NCBI GenBank assembly: GCA_949592205.1
Contig: CATIUR010000003.1
Location: forward strand, 75,916,501 to 75,980,500
Length of the DNA: 64,000 nt
Direction of reading: 5' to 3'
Origin: Helichrysum umbraculigerum
Taxonomy: Eukaryota; Streptophyta; Magnoliopsida; Asterales; Asteraceae
The notes below the pieces were generated by a model. It saw nothing but the letters and a program-made list of their open reading frames with translations. It was not told where the DNA came from and searched no databases. The position numbers and the translations under genes were made by a program. Positions 1 to 10,105 of this stretch are shown here, piece after piece; position 1 is the first letter of the stretch; the number at the start of each line of letters is the position of its first letter.

Positions 1-1153
1 TATCCGCACACTCATATGTAACAAATACTAATATGTCTGTTTCTACGTGTAAATCAGTACGTGGTGGCGCTACCACCCCAGACAGGGATTGTCAGTCCCA
101 AATGGATCCATCTATTAGTAATCGCGCTTAAGTCCATAACTAACAACTTACGATAAGGAGGCTTTCAGTGGATAAAAGTAACTCATGCGTTTGTTTGTAA
201 TCAGTAATGTTTTCAGTTCAGTACATTGTGTTCATACGTAAAACAGTTGCTAAGTATCTCACCCCAAAGTATAAAACAGTAAAAGTGGGGCTGTAAGACT
301 CACCTGAGTCGAGCAGTGGTAAATAGCAAGTAGTAGTAAATCAAGTAGGTTCTCCGTTTGGTCTGATTCTTTTACCCAACCCTCATATGAACATATTAAG
401 CCTATATAAACCATAAACTAGTAAAAATGATCAAAAACGAGAGATGTCGGGATTTGTCGGAAACTTACAAAGTGTCGGATTAAAAATCCGAAAAGATAGG
501 AATGTAGATCGTGTGATGGTCAACGTTTTCTTCCAAAGGAGAGGTGTGATCCAAGCTCGTTTAGTACGTTTATTTGTCGATTTAAGTGGATGGTGGTAGT
601 TTGGTTTGGTAGTTGAGAGAGAAAAAGAAAAGAAGAAAGAGAAAGAAAGAGAATAAATGAAAAGAAAGAGTGGGAGGTGATGATGTAGGTGAAAGCCTCA
701 TTTTCAGCTCCCGTCCCCCGTGCCCCGTGCGGCGTTCGTTTTCTCCGTCGTTTAAACGTTAAATAATTATTTTACATTTTAAATGGTAGGTTTTAAATAC
801 AAATAATTACGCGACATTTCTATTTAAATATTTTACAAATAAGTTTGAATACCTTTGTTTTTAAATCGTGTAAACTTTGATCGAGCGATACGAGATAATT
901 ATTAATTATTATAAAAATAGCGTTTCGGTCATAATTGCGTTATTTTAGTTTATAAACATTTGTTCACCAACGTCCGTGTTAACCGAATAGAATTTCATTC
1001 TATTTAAGTTGCGTACGATTTAAGCCAAATCGCAAAGTTGCATATATTTACCAACATATAATCCGATATATAAATTAGCCTAATACAGAACTAATTACAT
1101 GTATTTACAGAGAATTAGGCACTAATTCTAGTCCTAATTTGCCGGTTGTTACA
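1..1153 (-). mobile_element. T1: partial Tekay-type LTR (minus strand), truncated by window start
   Basis: Read on the minus strand this begins TGTAACAACCGGC at 1153 and follows the LTR of T7 block by block: the CT-rich leader, the CCACC hairpin block, and the stretch around 1-60 that matches T7 near 10735-10770. It interrupts the leader of T2; the five bases 1154-1158 (TAATT) are the expected target duplication, whose partner lies outside the window. Compared with T7, about 588 bp including the whole palindromic array is missing at 353-356, with TCCG at both breakpoints. About 10% divergence from T7 by eye in the terminal 80 bases. No PBS is in view, so 5' LTR and solo LTR cannot be told apart. 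Confidence 0.85.
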
Positions 1154-1308
1154 TAATTGTACATAGTTGATCATGCTATGTTAAATTAAACTCGTATGAC
1201 GTAATCACTGAACCAGTTATACCTAATAAGGAATACTGCCTAATGGTCATAGCCTAGTCCCACTAAATGCAACTTAGTTCACTATAACCTTAGGCTCTGA
1301 TACCAATC
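1154..1308 (-). mobile_element. T2 leader with primer binding site and stem-loop
   Basis: Untranslated leader of T2 on the minus strand, directly downstream of its 5' LTR. The primer binding site is at 1293-1305 (complement reads TGGTATCAGAGCC), matching the 3' end of plant initiator methionine tRNA. The stem-loop conserved in the Tekay-type elements of this window lies at 1154-1189 (loop 1167-1175, containing TGATCA). T1 is inserted at the outer end of its 3' arm. The rest of T2 lies left of the window, beyond T1. Confidence 0.85.
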
Positions 1309-3628
1309 TGTAACACCCCCAACTTTTAATGATTTGCGGAAGCACGATTTGGGTGTTACTAATTAATAATAAAGCTCAAAGATATATAGTAAATGATTCT
1401 ATATGCGTCGTTTTAACAAAATATATTAATATGGAAATGTTTACAACATTTAAAGCTTTACATAGCTCGAGTTCAAATAAAAGGAGATTTCAGTACATAA
1501 GTACTTGTACAAAATATACTAATGCAAGAAAATCTCAATCGTCTGTATGCTAACTCGAGCTAAAAGTCCTGAAGCAGAAGCAACCTACTGCTTGGTACCT
1601 GCGATACATGCTAAATGGGTCAGCTAAAGCTGGTGAGCTCACAGGTTTGAAATCAAGTAATATAGTATGAACCGCAAGATTTAATAATGATTTGCATCCA
1701 ACAAATGAAATGATAATAATCGTGTATACAGCCATGAGCACATAGTTGAGCTTAACTCGAGGGCCGGGTCCCCTATAGAGAATTCCGGGCGAGGTGCCTC
1801 CACGAATGCCTAATCAACATTCGTCTTCCCAAATATTAGTACGTCCGTTTACCCGGTTAGTGCTTGCTAACCCGAACGAGGAGGGTCAATCCTATATGGT
1901 ACCATATACTAATATTCACGCTACAACGTGTTAACAACTATGCTGACGGAGGACTTTAAATGATTAGTTGTGAAAAACTCATGTAGTATATGAAATGTTT
2001 GTACTTGCGTTCACATGTTAAAAATGAGCAATATATCACACCCCTGAGTAAAACAGTAAAAAGAGGGGCTATGAGACTCACCTGAGTCTGTAAGCGTTTA
2101 AATAAACGTAAGTTGATTAGCCGAGTGATGAAGTCCAAAGACTTGTAACCTGAGGGTGTCCACGACACGCGATGGTTATAAACACGATTGGGTATCTCAA
2201 AAGATCACCCTTGTAGTTGTTACACAACTATATATATGTCCAAATTACTACGATTTGGTTGATTTGTTAAGTGTTTGAAAACGTGTACTGCCCGTTGGTG
2301 ATGGATTTGAAATAATAAACTTTAAGTATTATTATCATGTTATTGGTGTTTTGCACTTACAAGTGTGTTCCAATGTGTTTTATAAGTCGTATCGTATAAG
2401 TGTTTGAGGTTATATAGGTCCGACACTTAGTGAAATTTTAGTTTGAAAACCTGCTGTTTTATGCGACATAGTCGTGCGACACAAAGGTAGTTATGCGACA
2501 CAAGGGTTGTGTCGCATAGAAATGCGACACAATATCTATACGACACAAGGGTTGTGTCGCATAGATGCGAGATGCTGATTCAACAGCGACATAGTGATTG
2601 TGTCGTATGAAGTTTGCGACATAGTATGCGACATAACGTTGTGTCGTAAAGGGTACGGCACAAAAAGATTTATACGACACTAGGTGCGACATAACAGGTA
2701 AAATACGACACTACATGCGACACAAGGCTTGTGTCGCATTGAAGAACACCAGCCCAGAAAGTCCGACTGTCGAGATTTTTCCGGCCAAAAACCCAATTTA
2801 AACCCGTTTTTAAGCTATAAAATCGTGTTCTACACTTTGTAATGGACATATACAAGTTATATAAACAACTAACAAGTGAAAATACTAAGAATCAAGTGGT
2901 TTCGGGATTTTGTCGGAAACTTACAAAGTGCCGGATTGAAAATCCGAAAAGATAGCGTTGTAGATCGTCGCGAGGTGGTCGTGAATCTCTAAAAATATTG
3001 ATGATCCGAGTGCGTTTGATAGTAGTATTTTGCGATTTAGTGATGGTGGTGGTGATGAAATTTTGAGAGAAAAAGATGGAAGAGAGAGAGAAAGAAAGAA
3101 AGAAATGAAAAAGAAAGGGTGGAAGTGGGAGGTTAAACTCTCATTTTTCGCCCCGCGATCCCGCTCCGTGTGGTGTTCGTTCGCTCCGTCGTTCAAACGT
3201 TAAATGATTTTTATACATTTAAATATAGTTTTAAGATACGGAAAATTACTAAATATTTTAGTTGAATTATTTAAGTTCCAAAAATTATAAAATGTAACTT
3301 AGTTTGTGTGCGCGTTTTACATTTTTAAATCATATAAGTTTTGTTTGTATGATCCGAAATGAATACGAAATAATATCATAATAATATTTTTGATATAGTA
3401 GCGTTATTAAATAATGTTGCGTTATTTAATAAAATTGGTCACCAACGTCCGTATTTATGGAACCGAAATACATTCGATTTAATTTGCGTACGATTTAATC
3501 AAATCGCATAATCGTATATATTCATCAATATATATTTTGATACATTAATTAGCCTAACACAGAACTAATTACATGTATTAACAGAGAATTAGGCACTAAT
3601 TACTAGTCCTAATTTGGCGGGTGTTACA
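1309..3628 (-). mobile_element. T2: complete 5' LTR, 2,320 bp, minus strand, same family as T9
   Basis: The boundaries are exact: TGTAACACCC at the 3628 end and GGGTGTTACA at the 1309 end on the minus strand, followed by a primer binding site. The order of blocks is that of the T9 LTRs: AT-rich U3, CT-rich leader, the GACACTTTG/TTTCCGACAAA block, palindromic array, the block after CACCAACG, and the terminal CTTCCGCAAATCATT block. T2 is inserted in the copia gag relic T3; 3629-3633 (CATTA) would be the target duplication. The short reading frames inside it are chance translations of repeats. Confidence 0.9.
2460..2740 (-). repeat. Palindromic array, GCGACACAA type, in T2 LTR
   Basis: A cluster of inverted units built from ATGCGACACA and its complement TGTGTCGCAT in alternating orientation, for example 2713-2739, where GCGACACAA and TTGTGTCGC flank a 2-4 base centre. 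The flanks are ordinary LTR sequence. Same motif and position as the arrays in the T9 LTRs. Confidence 0.9.
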
Positions 3629-4592
3629 CATTAGGTGGACCATAATGGGCTTGTTGGGCCTGATGTCCAAGAAAATTACTTTGGCCATTTCTTTGCTTGT
3701 GATGGACCACTGTTACGAATTGCATGAGGCTGAGAATTTGAGCTCCCTTGATTCCAATTTTTCAATGGTTGTTGATTATTGTTTTCATGCAAAAAAGGTG
3801 TGCCCCCGTTATGATGAATATAACGACACTTCTCGGCAAAACGGCAATGACCTCTGTTGAAATTTCGACACGGCACAACAGATGAATTTGGTTACGGCTC
3901 GGATACGTACTAGCAACAAGTATTGTAGGAGAGTAGGATGAGTCGTTATACCGATTCGATTGATTACGAATTTTCTTATTCAATCGAGTCTCTTCAACAA
4001 GAAACATCGATCGCACAGTGTCAAGATCCGGGAAAGGATATCCAAAACGTACGATACCAGCCACTTGATCATATTTTTCATCGATACCATTAATGGCATG
4101 CATAACTAAATCTTCATCGGATATGGGAGACCCAAGATTTTTAAGAAGATCACCGATGGACTTGACCTTATGAAAGTATTCCGTCATGGAAAGGTTTCCA
4201 ACATCTGAATTTTTGAGATCATTGTTGAGTTCCAACGTATGAGATCGTTTGTTATCATGGAATGCTTTCTCGAGTGCATCCCAAACATCCTTCGCTTTAT
4301 TGTTTGGTTTCAAGACCTGTTCAAGCAATTGTTCAGAAATCGTACCGTAGATCCACGATTTGACGAGTGGATCTAATTTTCGTTGTGCCGCATGTGCCGC
4401 TTCTTCACTTGTTGATGTTCCCTCGATGATGTGTAGTACCCCAAACGAGTCACAATGAGTTTTAAACAATTCACTCCAAGATGTGTAATTCGATTTTTCA
4501 AGGTTGAGAACAAGCGGGACGTGAGATATAATGTTTGTCACTCCGAATGCTTTATCGGAGATGCTTGATTGGATTGGTACATCGCTAGTCAT
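3629..4592 (-). pseudogene. T3: Ty1/copia Gag relic with CCCH zinc finger
   Basis: The likely start is the ATG at 4592 (residues MTSDVPIQSS). The following 230 or so codons have the shape of plant copia Gag proteins of the UBN2/gag-polypeptide type: an N-terminal motif LNLEKSNYTSWSELF, then KAKDVWDALEKAFHDN, MTEYFHKVKSIGDLL and a DEDLVMHAINGID-like helix. A frameshift near 3895 puts the rest in another frame, where C-x7-C-x5-C-x3-H (from CRNFNRGHC) can be read near 3820-3875. A second shift follows near 3676. The relic ends abruptly at 3628/3629 where T2 is inserted. The zinc finger is CCCH rather than the CCHC knuckle usual in retroelement nucleocapsids. The upstream in-frame codons 4593-4802 are probably untranslated. 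No copia pol is in view. Confidence 0.75.
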
Positions 4593-4712
4593 CGTTGAAG
4601 ATGAAGATGACAGCTGATTTAGGGTTGTTTCTTTGTGGTTTTTAGAAGATAGACTAGAATTTTGGAAGGTGGCGAGAATTTTGGAAAAGAATTTTGGAAA
4701 AGAATTTTGGAA

Positions 4713-4876
4713 GGTATCTCTGATGCCATAAACAAGGGTATAATTCCCATTGTGATTTTCATTATACGAGAAGTACAAATAAATAGATACAAGAGGAGTC
4801 ACTAATTGGGCTAAGCCCTACATTTGTGAATGGACTAGTCTTAATGTAATGGGCTTAGTGATTGAGTCAGTTAACA
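4713..4876 (-). mobile_element. T3: candidate PBS and short 5' LTR of the copia element
   Basis: On the minus strand TATGGCATCAGAGAT at 4716-4730 differs by one base from the TGGTATCAGAG site used by many plant copia elements to pair with initiator Met-tRNA. It lies about 120 bases upstream of the gag start, where a PBS belongs. The 146 bases before it (4731-4876) begin TGTTAACTGACT and contain an AT-rich promoter-like stretch, as short copia LTRs do. I could not find a clean CA 3' end, so the LTR limits are a guess. A GAATTTTGGAA repeat sits between PBS and gag at about 4662-4712. Confidence 0.4.
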
Positions 4877-6060
4877 CAAACTTCTTCTTAACAACCTTTT
4901 AGACTTGCATGAAATTTGTTCATCCTTAAATGACTACTATAAAAAGTCCTATCTTTACCTGTGTTACTTTAAAGCTATCATCGTATTCTTATTTCTCCTA
5001 CTAACCTAACCAATGTACGAATACGGTCTAAAAGCACCAACAAAAATAAGTACGCACCATCTTTATCTTCGCTATATCCTGTTACCATCACCACCGAACT
5101 TACTCGTTCAACTAATATTTTTACTCCGTATTAACGTGGAAAAATATAAATGATATTATTCATTCTACGATAGATTTGTAGTACATCTAGTAATTAATGT
5201 GCGCATACATGTTAACATGTTTTTACTGATGAAATATAGATGAATATTTGTAATATATGTATCATATATTGTTAAGATCCCAATCTTGATCTTAAGTTGT
5301 TGCGATTCTACGATTCTCGTAAACGAAAACAATCTCGATCTTGCATAAGATCTTAAAATCATAGGATCTTATTAGGATCTCAATCTTATGTTGATTCTGA
5401 GCGTAGGATATTACGATCCTAATCCGATCCGATCTTACTCAACATGAATTAATCACCTAACAAAATGTAAATATGTAGATTGTGTCTTATAAAAGGCTAA
5501 TGTGCTTATCATTTAGTCTATTAATGCATGTAAAGTTAATCAATTCTTCTACTACAATACTTTAACACGTGAAAGCTATATCTTTAATAACAAATATAGT
5601 AATTCAAATTCTTATGAGTAGTACTGAATTTATATTATAGTGTTTAAACCATAATTATCCAATTAATTTATCATGCATTTGGTTTTCTAGATGTATTATA
5701 ACACAAATGTACGAGACAATAGCATATGAGTAGGATCTAAAGATCCTACTTCAATCTTATGAACCCGATCTTGTAAAGACGAAAATGATCCTAGGTAAGA
5801 TCCCGATTTTGACAACCTTGATATTAATTGTTGTAAAAGTATAAACATGCAATAATCATATAATTACTCTTTCTTTTAATATGAAAGTAATACTCATATA
5901 AAGTTTGGTAATAATCATTAATAATTGGTATTGGTACAGTGAAGTTTCAGTTTCATTCTATAAAAGTGATACATACGATATATTAATAACTCATCTCATT
6001 ATAAATTTTAATGAATGCCAAAAGAAATAATATAACAAATAACATAAAAGATAAAGACCT
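4877..6060. other. AT-rich non-retrotransposon stretch with GATC-rich blocks
   Basis: No gene is recognised here. Two patches, about 5270-5440 and 5728-5822, are dense in GATC-containing words (AGATCCCAATCTTGATC, TAGGATCTAAAGATCCTA, TAAGATCCCGATTTTGAC) and stand out from the surrounding AT-rich sequence. They could be the two ends of a small non-autonomous DNA transposon, but I could not align them as clean terminal inverted repeats. Confidence 0.35.
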
Positions 6061-6606
6061 AGATACTTTCCCACTCAAACAAAACCCTAGATTTTTCTCC
6101 AGCGATCCTACGCCGTTCCCTCATAAGTTACGACTGATTACGATCTAAAAAGGTCTCTTTCTACTTTCTACATACGATTTCTCTTTCTATTGTTCATAAT
6201 ATGATCCTTTTATTTCTATTCAAAAACTTCTTGTTTCATAAATGATTCAATCGTATGCTACTATGATTTTGATATGAGTTATTTGTTTTATTGTTGGCTC
6301 TCTAATCATTACTGAGTAATTAGGTTTTCTTGTTACTTTGTTTACATAATTTGTAAAGTAGACTTGCATTTTATTAATATAATACTTGTGTTTTGAATTA
6401 ATGTTTATACTAACAGTATGTTATAATTTATTTAGTTTGTGATTGATTATGAAACTGGATATGTTTATTAATTAAGTATGTATTACCATAATAAGATGTT
6501 ATAATAATATATTTATAATGGAGAGTTTTATGAATTAATTACTTACCAATTACTATTATTCGTGTTTGACTTGTGTTTTTTTTAATTGTAGATTTGTAGA
6601 CACTAG
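6061..6606 (+). other. Possible 5' UTR exon and intron ahead of 6607
   Basis: The stretch 6080-6150 (containing AAAACCCTAGATTTTTC) looks like a plant 5' untranslated exon. It is followed by a T-rich, A+T-rich stretch ending TTTTTTTTAATTGTAG at about 6577-6592, a good plant 3' splice site, 15 bases before the ATG at 6607. A donor could lie near 6153. This is pattern reading only. Confidence 0.3.
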
Positions 6607-6871
6607 ATGGATAGAGGAAAAATAAAATTGGTTGATGATAATGAAGATTCTAGTGAAGAAGAGTGTGAGTTTGTATATGATATTGAGGTAATTACAACTG
6701 ATGTGGAAATAGTTAATAAAGGGAGAGAAAAAAAAGCAAATTAAAAAGTCCCCAAAGAACAGAAAAAATGGAAAGCCACCACATGCTCCTAGTACGAGAG
6801 AATCTCCTTCGTTTGGACAACAGAAAAAAGATCTAAGTGGTGGGTGCATTATTAAGATCCCGGTACCGTAG
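6607..6871 (+). pseudogene. Unrecognised small coding exon, frameshifted
   Basis: I do not recognise this gene. From the ATG at 6607, 45 codons are open to TAA at 6742-6744: MDRGKIKLVDDNEDSSEEEC, then a further acidic stretch ending in lysines. An A8 run at 6728-6735 lies just before the stop. In a neighbouring frame the open sequence continues with a strongly basic region (KKSPKNRKNGKPPHAPSTR) to TAG at 6869-6871. A one-base change in the homopolymer would explain this. Acidic-then-basic composition suggests a nuclear protein, host or DNA-transposon derived. T4 is inserted about 100 bases downstream, so any further exons would lie beyond the whole nest, outside the window. It could also be chance. 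Confidence 0.3.
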
Positions 6872-6974
6872 ACGTTGTTGAGTGTATTTACTATTAATGA
6901 CATATTGGTTGCTCATCTAGTAAGGGGACTACACCATTAAAAAATTACATCGCTACTTACAAACAATACCCGGT

Positions 6975-8238
6975 TGTCACACCCTCAAATTCGTTGATTG
7001 TGTTTAGCGGAAGCATTTAGTTAACTATGGGGTTAATGACACCATCATTGTACATGCATACGTATCAAAGCATATGATTACAACAGAACATATATATTAA
7101 GATGCCAAGAGTAATAGTTACAAAGTTTACGATTCATCGAATCGTATAAGTAATTAAGTCGTACAAAAGTGGATTTCATAAATATGACTAAAAATGTATT
7201 AGTTATACAAAAGAAATCCATATTTTTCAAAAAGTTGGCATCCTAAGAGCTTCACGGGTCGCCTAGAGTTCCATCTGTGCAGGCGTTTCTTACGTGCAGC
7301 TAATTCCCTAAAAAACATAGTAAAAGTCAAAACATGGTTGAGTGAATTCACAAGTTTTATGTTTGCTAGTACAGTTCGTTAAACCAAATACGTTTGCAAG
7401 TAGTTGTTTGTAGGAAAGTTCGTATCCTAGTAGTTGTAGGAAAGTAGTATCCTATTTCCAAGTATGTTTTGTAGGAAAGTACGTATCCTAATCCGAGATA
7501 TGTTTCGTTGGGATATCGCCCAAATTTCAGTATCAGTTATAGTAGGAATGTCAGTATCCTAATAGTTGTATTTCGTATGAATGTCAGTATCCTATAAAAT
7601 GTTTCGTGGGAAAGTCAGTATCCCTGATACAAGTCAGTAAGATCGAGTACCCAAGTCAGAAGGGTAAAACCAGAATAGTAGGAAAAGTCAGTATCCCTGA
7701 TCCAAGTCAGTAGGATCTGGTCCATGTCAGTAGGACCCATTAGTTGCTCAATCAGTTTAGTAAAAGAAGTTACTGGTCGCTTTCCAGCGAAGTCAAAAGT
7801 AGTTTATCGGTCGTTCTCCGGTTTATCAGACAAACTTTAACACGTTTATAACCGTTCATAGTATGAAAACGTTATTTTCATAAACACCAGTTTGTACAAA
7901 AGTTTAACAGTTCTAAAGTACTCTAATCGTTCGAGTAAACAAGCAAGTTAAACAATCATGTAAGCAAAAGCAGTTATGGAAATCAGTAAAATAGTTGACT
8001 ATGTTTCTCACCCCAAGTTGGAAGCAGTAAAACAGTTAAAAGTGGGGCTGTGAACTCACCTGTTGAGTTAAGTAAAGTGCAAGTGCTAGCAAAGCTTAGT
8101 CTGGGTAAAGTCCCTAATGTCCTAAACGTAGGAAATAGTCGTATAAGTGGTTGGATAACAACCAAACCATGTTACTCGTTCATTCATGAAAGACCATCAT
8201 TTATTTGTAAATTCGTACGACTCGTTGGTGATGGTTTC
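6975..8238 (-). mobile_element. T4: 3' portion of a Tekay-type LTR, outermost element of the nest
   Basis: On the minus strand the LTR ends GAGGGTGTGACA at 6975 and is followed by unrelated sequence rather than a PBS, so this is a 3' or solo LTR. 6970-6974 (CCGGT) is the putative target duplication. Shared landmarks with the other Tekay-type LTRs are CACCAACG at about 8222-8229, the block complementary to AGCCCCACTTTTAACTGTTTTACTGC near 8010-8050, and GCTTCCGCTAAACACAAT near the end. It is cut at 8238/8239 by T5. Its 5' part, where an array would be expected, lies beyond the window. Confidence 0.8.
7385..7740 (-). repeat. Degenerate minisatellite with inverted half-sites in T4 LTR
   Basis: About ten irregular copies of a roughly 20-base unit of the form TAGGAAAGTCAGTATCCTA, whose ends TAGGA and TCCTA are complementary, spaced by 15-30 bases. 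It occupies the same relative LTR position (downstream of the GGGGTGAGA block) as the 35-bp minisatellite in T11, but with a different unit. Confidence 0.7.
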
Positions 8239-8576
8239 TGATGCGCACCCAGCGGTCAGTTCAGGAATCGCTTCCTGTTGTTGCGGACCCTTCCACTAGG
8301 TGCAGCACCAATGGTAGTTTTAAATTTATAATATTCGGGGGGAGCCTAAACCTCCGTACTACTTACTAGTATTGGTACGAATACCTGATACGAGTGTGCG
8401 GTAAGGATGATCCAGGGTCGTTCCTCACGACGGTAGAATTGAAATAGAGCTCGTTCCGATAAACTAATTATCAAGCTAGGGTTTGAATGAGTGGATAAGT
8501 GATTGTTTTTGGTTTTTATCTATTTAAACTAATTAAAACTAATAAAGCATAAAAGTAAAGGGAGACTGGCATACAT
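8239..8576 (-). mobile_element. T5: 3' end of an Athila-type LTR inserted in the T4 LTR
   Basis: On the minus strand this ends GGGTGCGCATCA at 8239. It matches the last part of the T8 5' LTR: GGAAGGGTCCGCAACAACAG in T5 against GGAAGGTCCCGCAACGACAG in T8 near 29051-29070, then AGCGATTCC, and the earlier GAACGACCC block. No PBS follows, so it is a 3' or solo LTR. GTTTC at 8234-8238 is the putative target duplication. It is broken at 8576 by T6; the remainder lies beyond the window. Confidence 0.75.
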
Positions 8577-9003
8577 TGTAACACCCCCAAATTTAATGAT
8601 TTGCGGAAGCATACTTGGGTGTTACTAATCAATATACAAAGCACAAGATATACAGCAAACGCCCTCTAAATGAGACATTGTAAAACGATTTCATATGAAA
8701 TAAATGTTTGAAAACTCAATGTTTTCGTATACAAAATGTAGTTCCCTAGAGTCCACGCGTGTAACGGGAGATTCTATTACATAATCAGAATGTACAAAAG
8801 ATAATGCTGAGAATCTCCGTTAATGCAATTTAGTTGAAATCATGCGACTCTAGCTATGTCTTGGAGTAATCCTACTCCGTCTGGGTACCTGAGAATACAT
8901 GCTAAAAGGTCAACACGAATGTTGGTGAATCTCACAGGTTTGTAAGTAATATCAGTTTTTGAACACAAGATTTCATCAGTTGTGCCTGCAGGCGTAAATC
9001 AAG
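8577..9003 (-). mobile_element. T6 3' LTR, distal part
   Basis: The minus-strand LTR end reads GGGGGTGTTACA at 8577. It contains the terminal block CTTCCGCAAATCATTAAATT and the leader-like block with AACCTGTGAGATTCACCAAC. The LTR is interrupted after 9003 by T7, whose target duplication TCAAG is 8999-9003 and 19107-19111. The rest of the LTR resumes at 19112. Confidence 0.9.
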
Positions 9004-9380
9004 TGTAACAACCGCCAAATTAGGGCTAGTATTAGCGTCTAATTCTTTGTTAATACATGTAATTAGTTCTGTATTAGGCTAATTCATGTATCGGATTATA
9101 TGTTGGTTAATATATATATAACTTTGCGATTTGATTAAATCGTACGCAACTTAAATAGAATGAAATTCTATTCGGTTAATACGGACGTTGGTGAACAAGT
9201 GTTTATAAACTAAAATAACGCAACTATGACCGAAATGCTATTTTATAACATTTAGTAACTGCCTCGTATTACACAATTAAAACTTATACGATTTAATAAC
9301 AAAAGTAACTAAATTTAATTTAAACTATTAAAGATTTAAGGAAATAATTTAAGTAACTTATTTAACAAGATTTGAGATTT

Positions 9381-9388
9381 TATAAATA
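9381..9388 (+). promoter_or_regulatory. Candidate TATA box of T7 5' LTR
   Basis: TATAAATA, 377 bases into the LTR, about 100 bases upstream of the pyrimidine-rich leader. The same sequence is at 17201-17208 in the 3' LTR. If this is the promoter, the palindromic array is transcribed as part of the 5' leader. Confidence 0.5.
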
Positions 9389-9861
9389 TAATTAAACGTG
9401 TAAAAATAAATAATTTAACGTAAAACGACGGAGAAAACGAACGCCGCACGGAGCGCGGAACGGGGACTGGGTGAGGTGAGGCTTTCACCAACACCCCACC
9501 TCCCACTCACTTTTCTCATTCTTTCTCTTTTCTTTCTCTTTCTTCCCTTCTTTTTCTCTCAAACCTCCATCCACCACCATCATCAACATCCACAAAATAA
9601 CACCATCAAACGACGCCGGATCATACCACATCTTTGGAGAAAAACGTTCATCTCTTCACGATCTACAACTTCATCTTTTCGGATTTTCAATCCGACACTT
9701 TGTAAGTTTCCGACAAATCCCGAAATCTCTCGTTTTTGATCATTTTTACAAGTTTATGGCTTAAATAGGCTTAATATGTTCATATAAGGGTTGGGTAAAA
9801 GATTTGGACCGAACGGAAACCGGAAAACTCGTTTTCGGCACATTTTCCGGCCAACAGACCG

Positions 9862-10105
9862 CTACGTCGCTTTTGGACCCAGATTCATGCGACGTCGGCC
9901 TCTACGTCGCACAACCCTTTGTGACGTCGCATTGTGCGACGTCCGTCACTACGTCGCATTAAGTTGCGACGTCGCGCCCAGCGACGCCAGCCCCTACGTC
10001 GCATTGATTTGCGAAGGTCGCATCATGCGACGTACATGCCTACGTCGCACCCTACGTCGCACCTTACGTCGCATGCCTACGTCGCATGCTACGTCGCACA
10101 AAACA
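9862..10105 (+). repeat. Palindromic array, TACGTCGCA type, in T7 5' LTR
   Basis: More than a dozen copies of TACGTCGCA or its complement TGCGACGTA (some degenerate), mixed orientation, spaced 2-20 bases, giving many possible hairpins. GC-rich and CpG-dense against AT-rich flanks. Confidence 0.9.

Noticed and set aside
9862..10105. CRISPR-like array
   Set aside because: Repeats are short, of both orientations and degenerate, without unique spacers of constant length; the context is a plant LTR.
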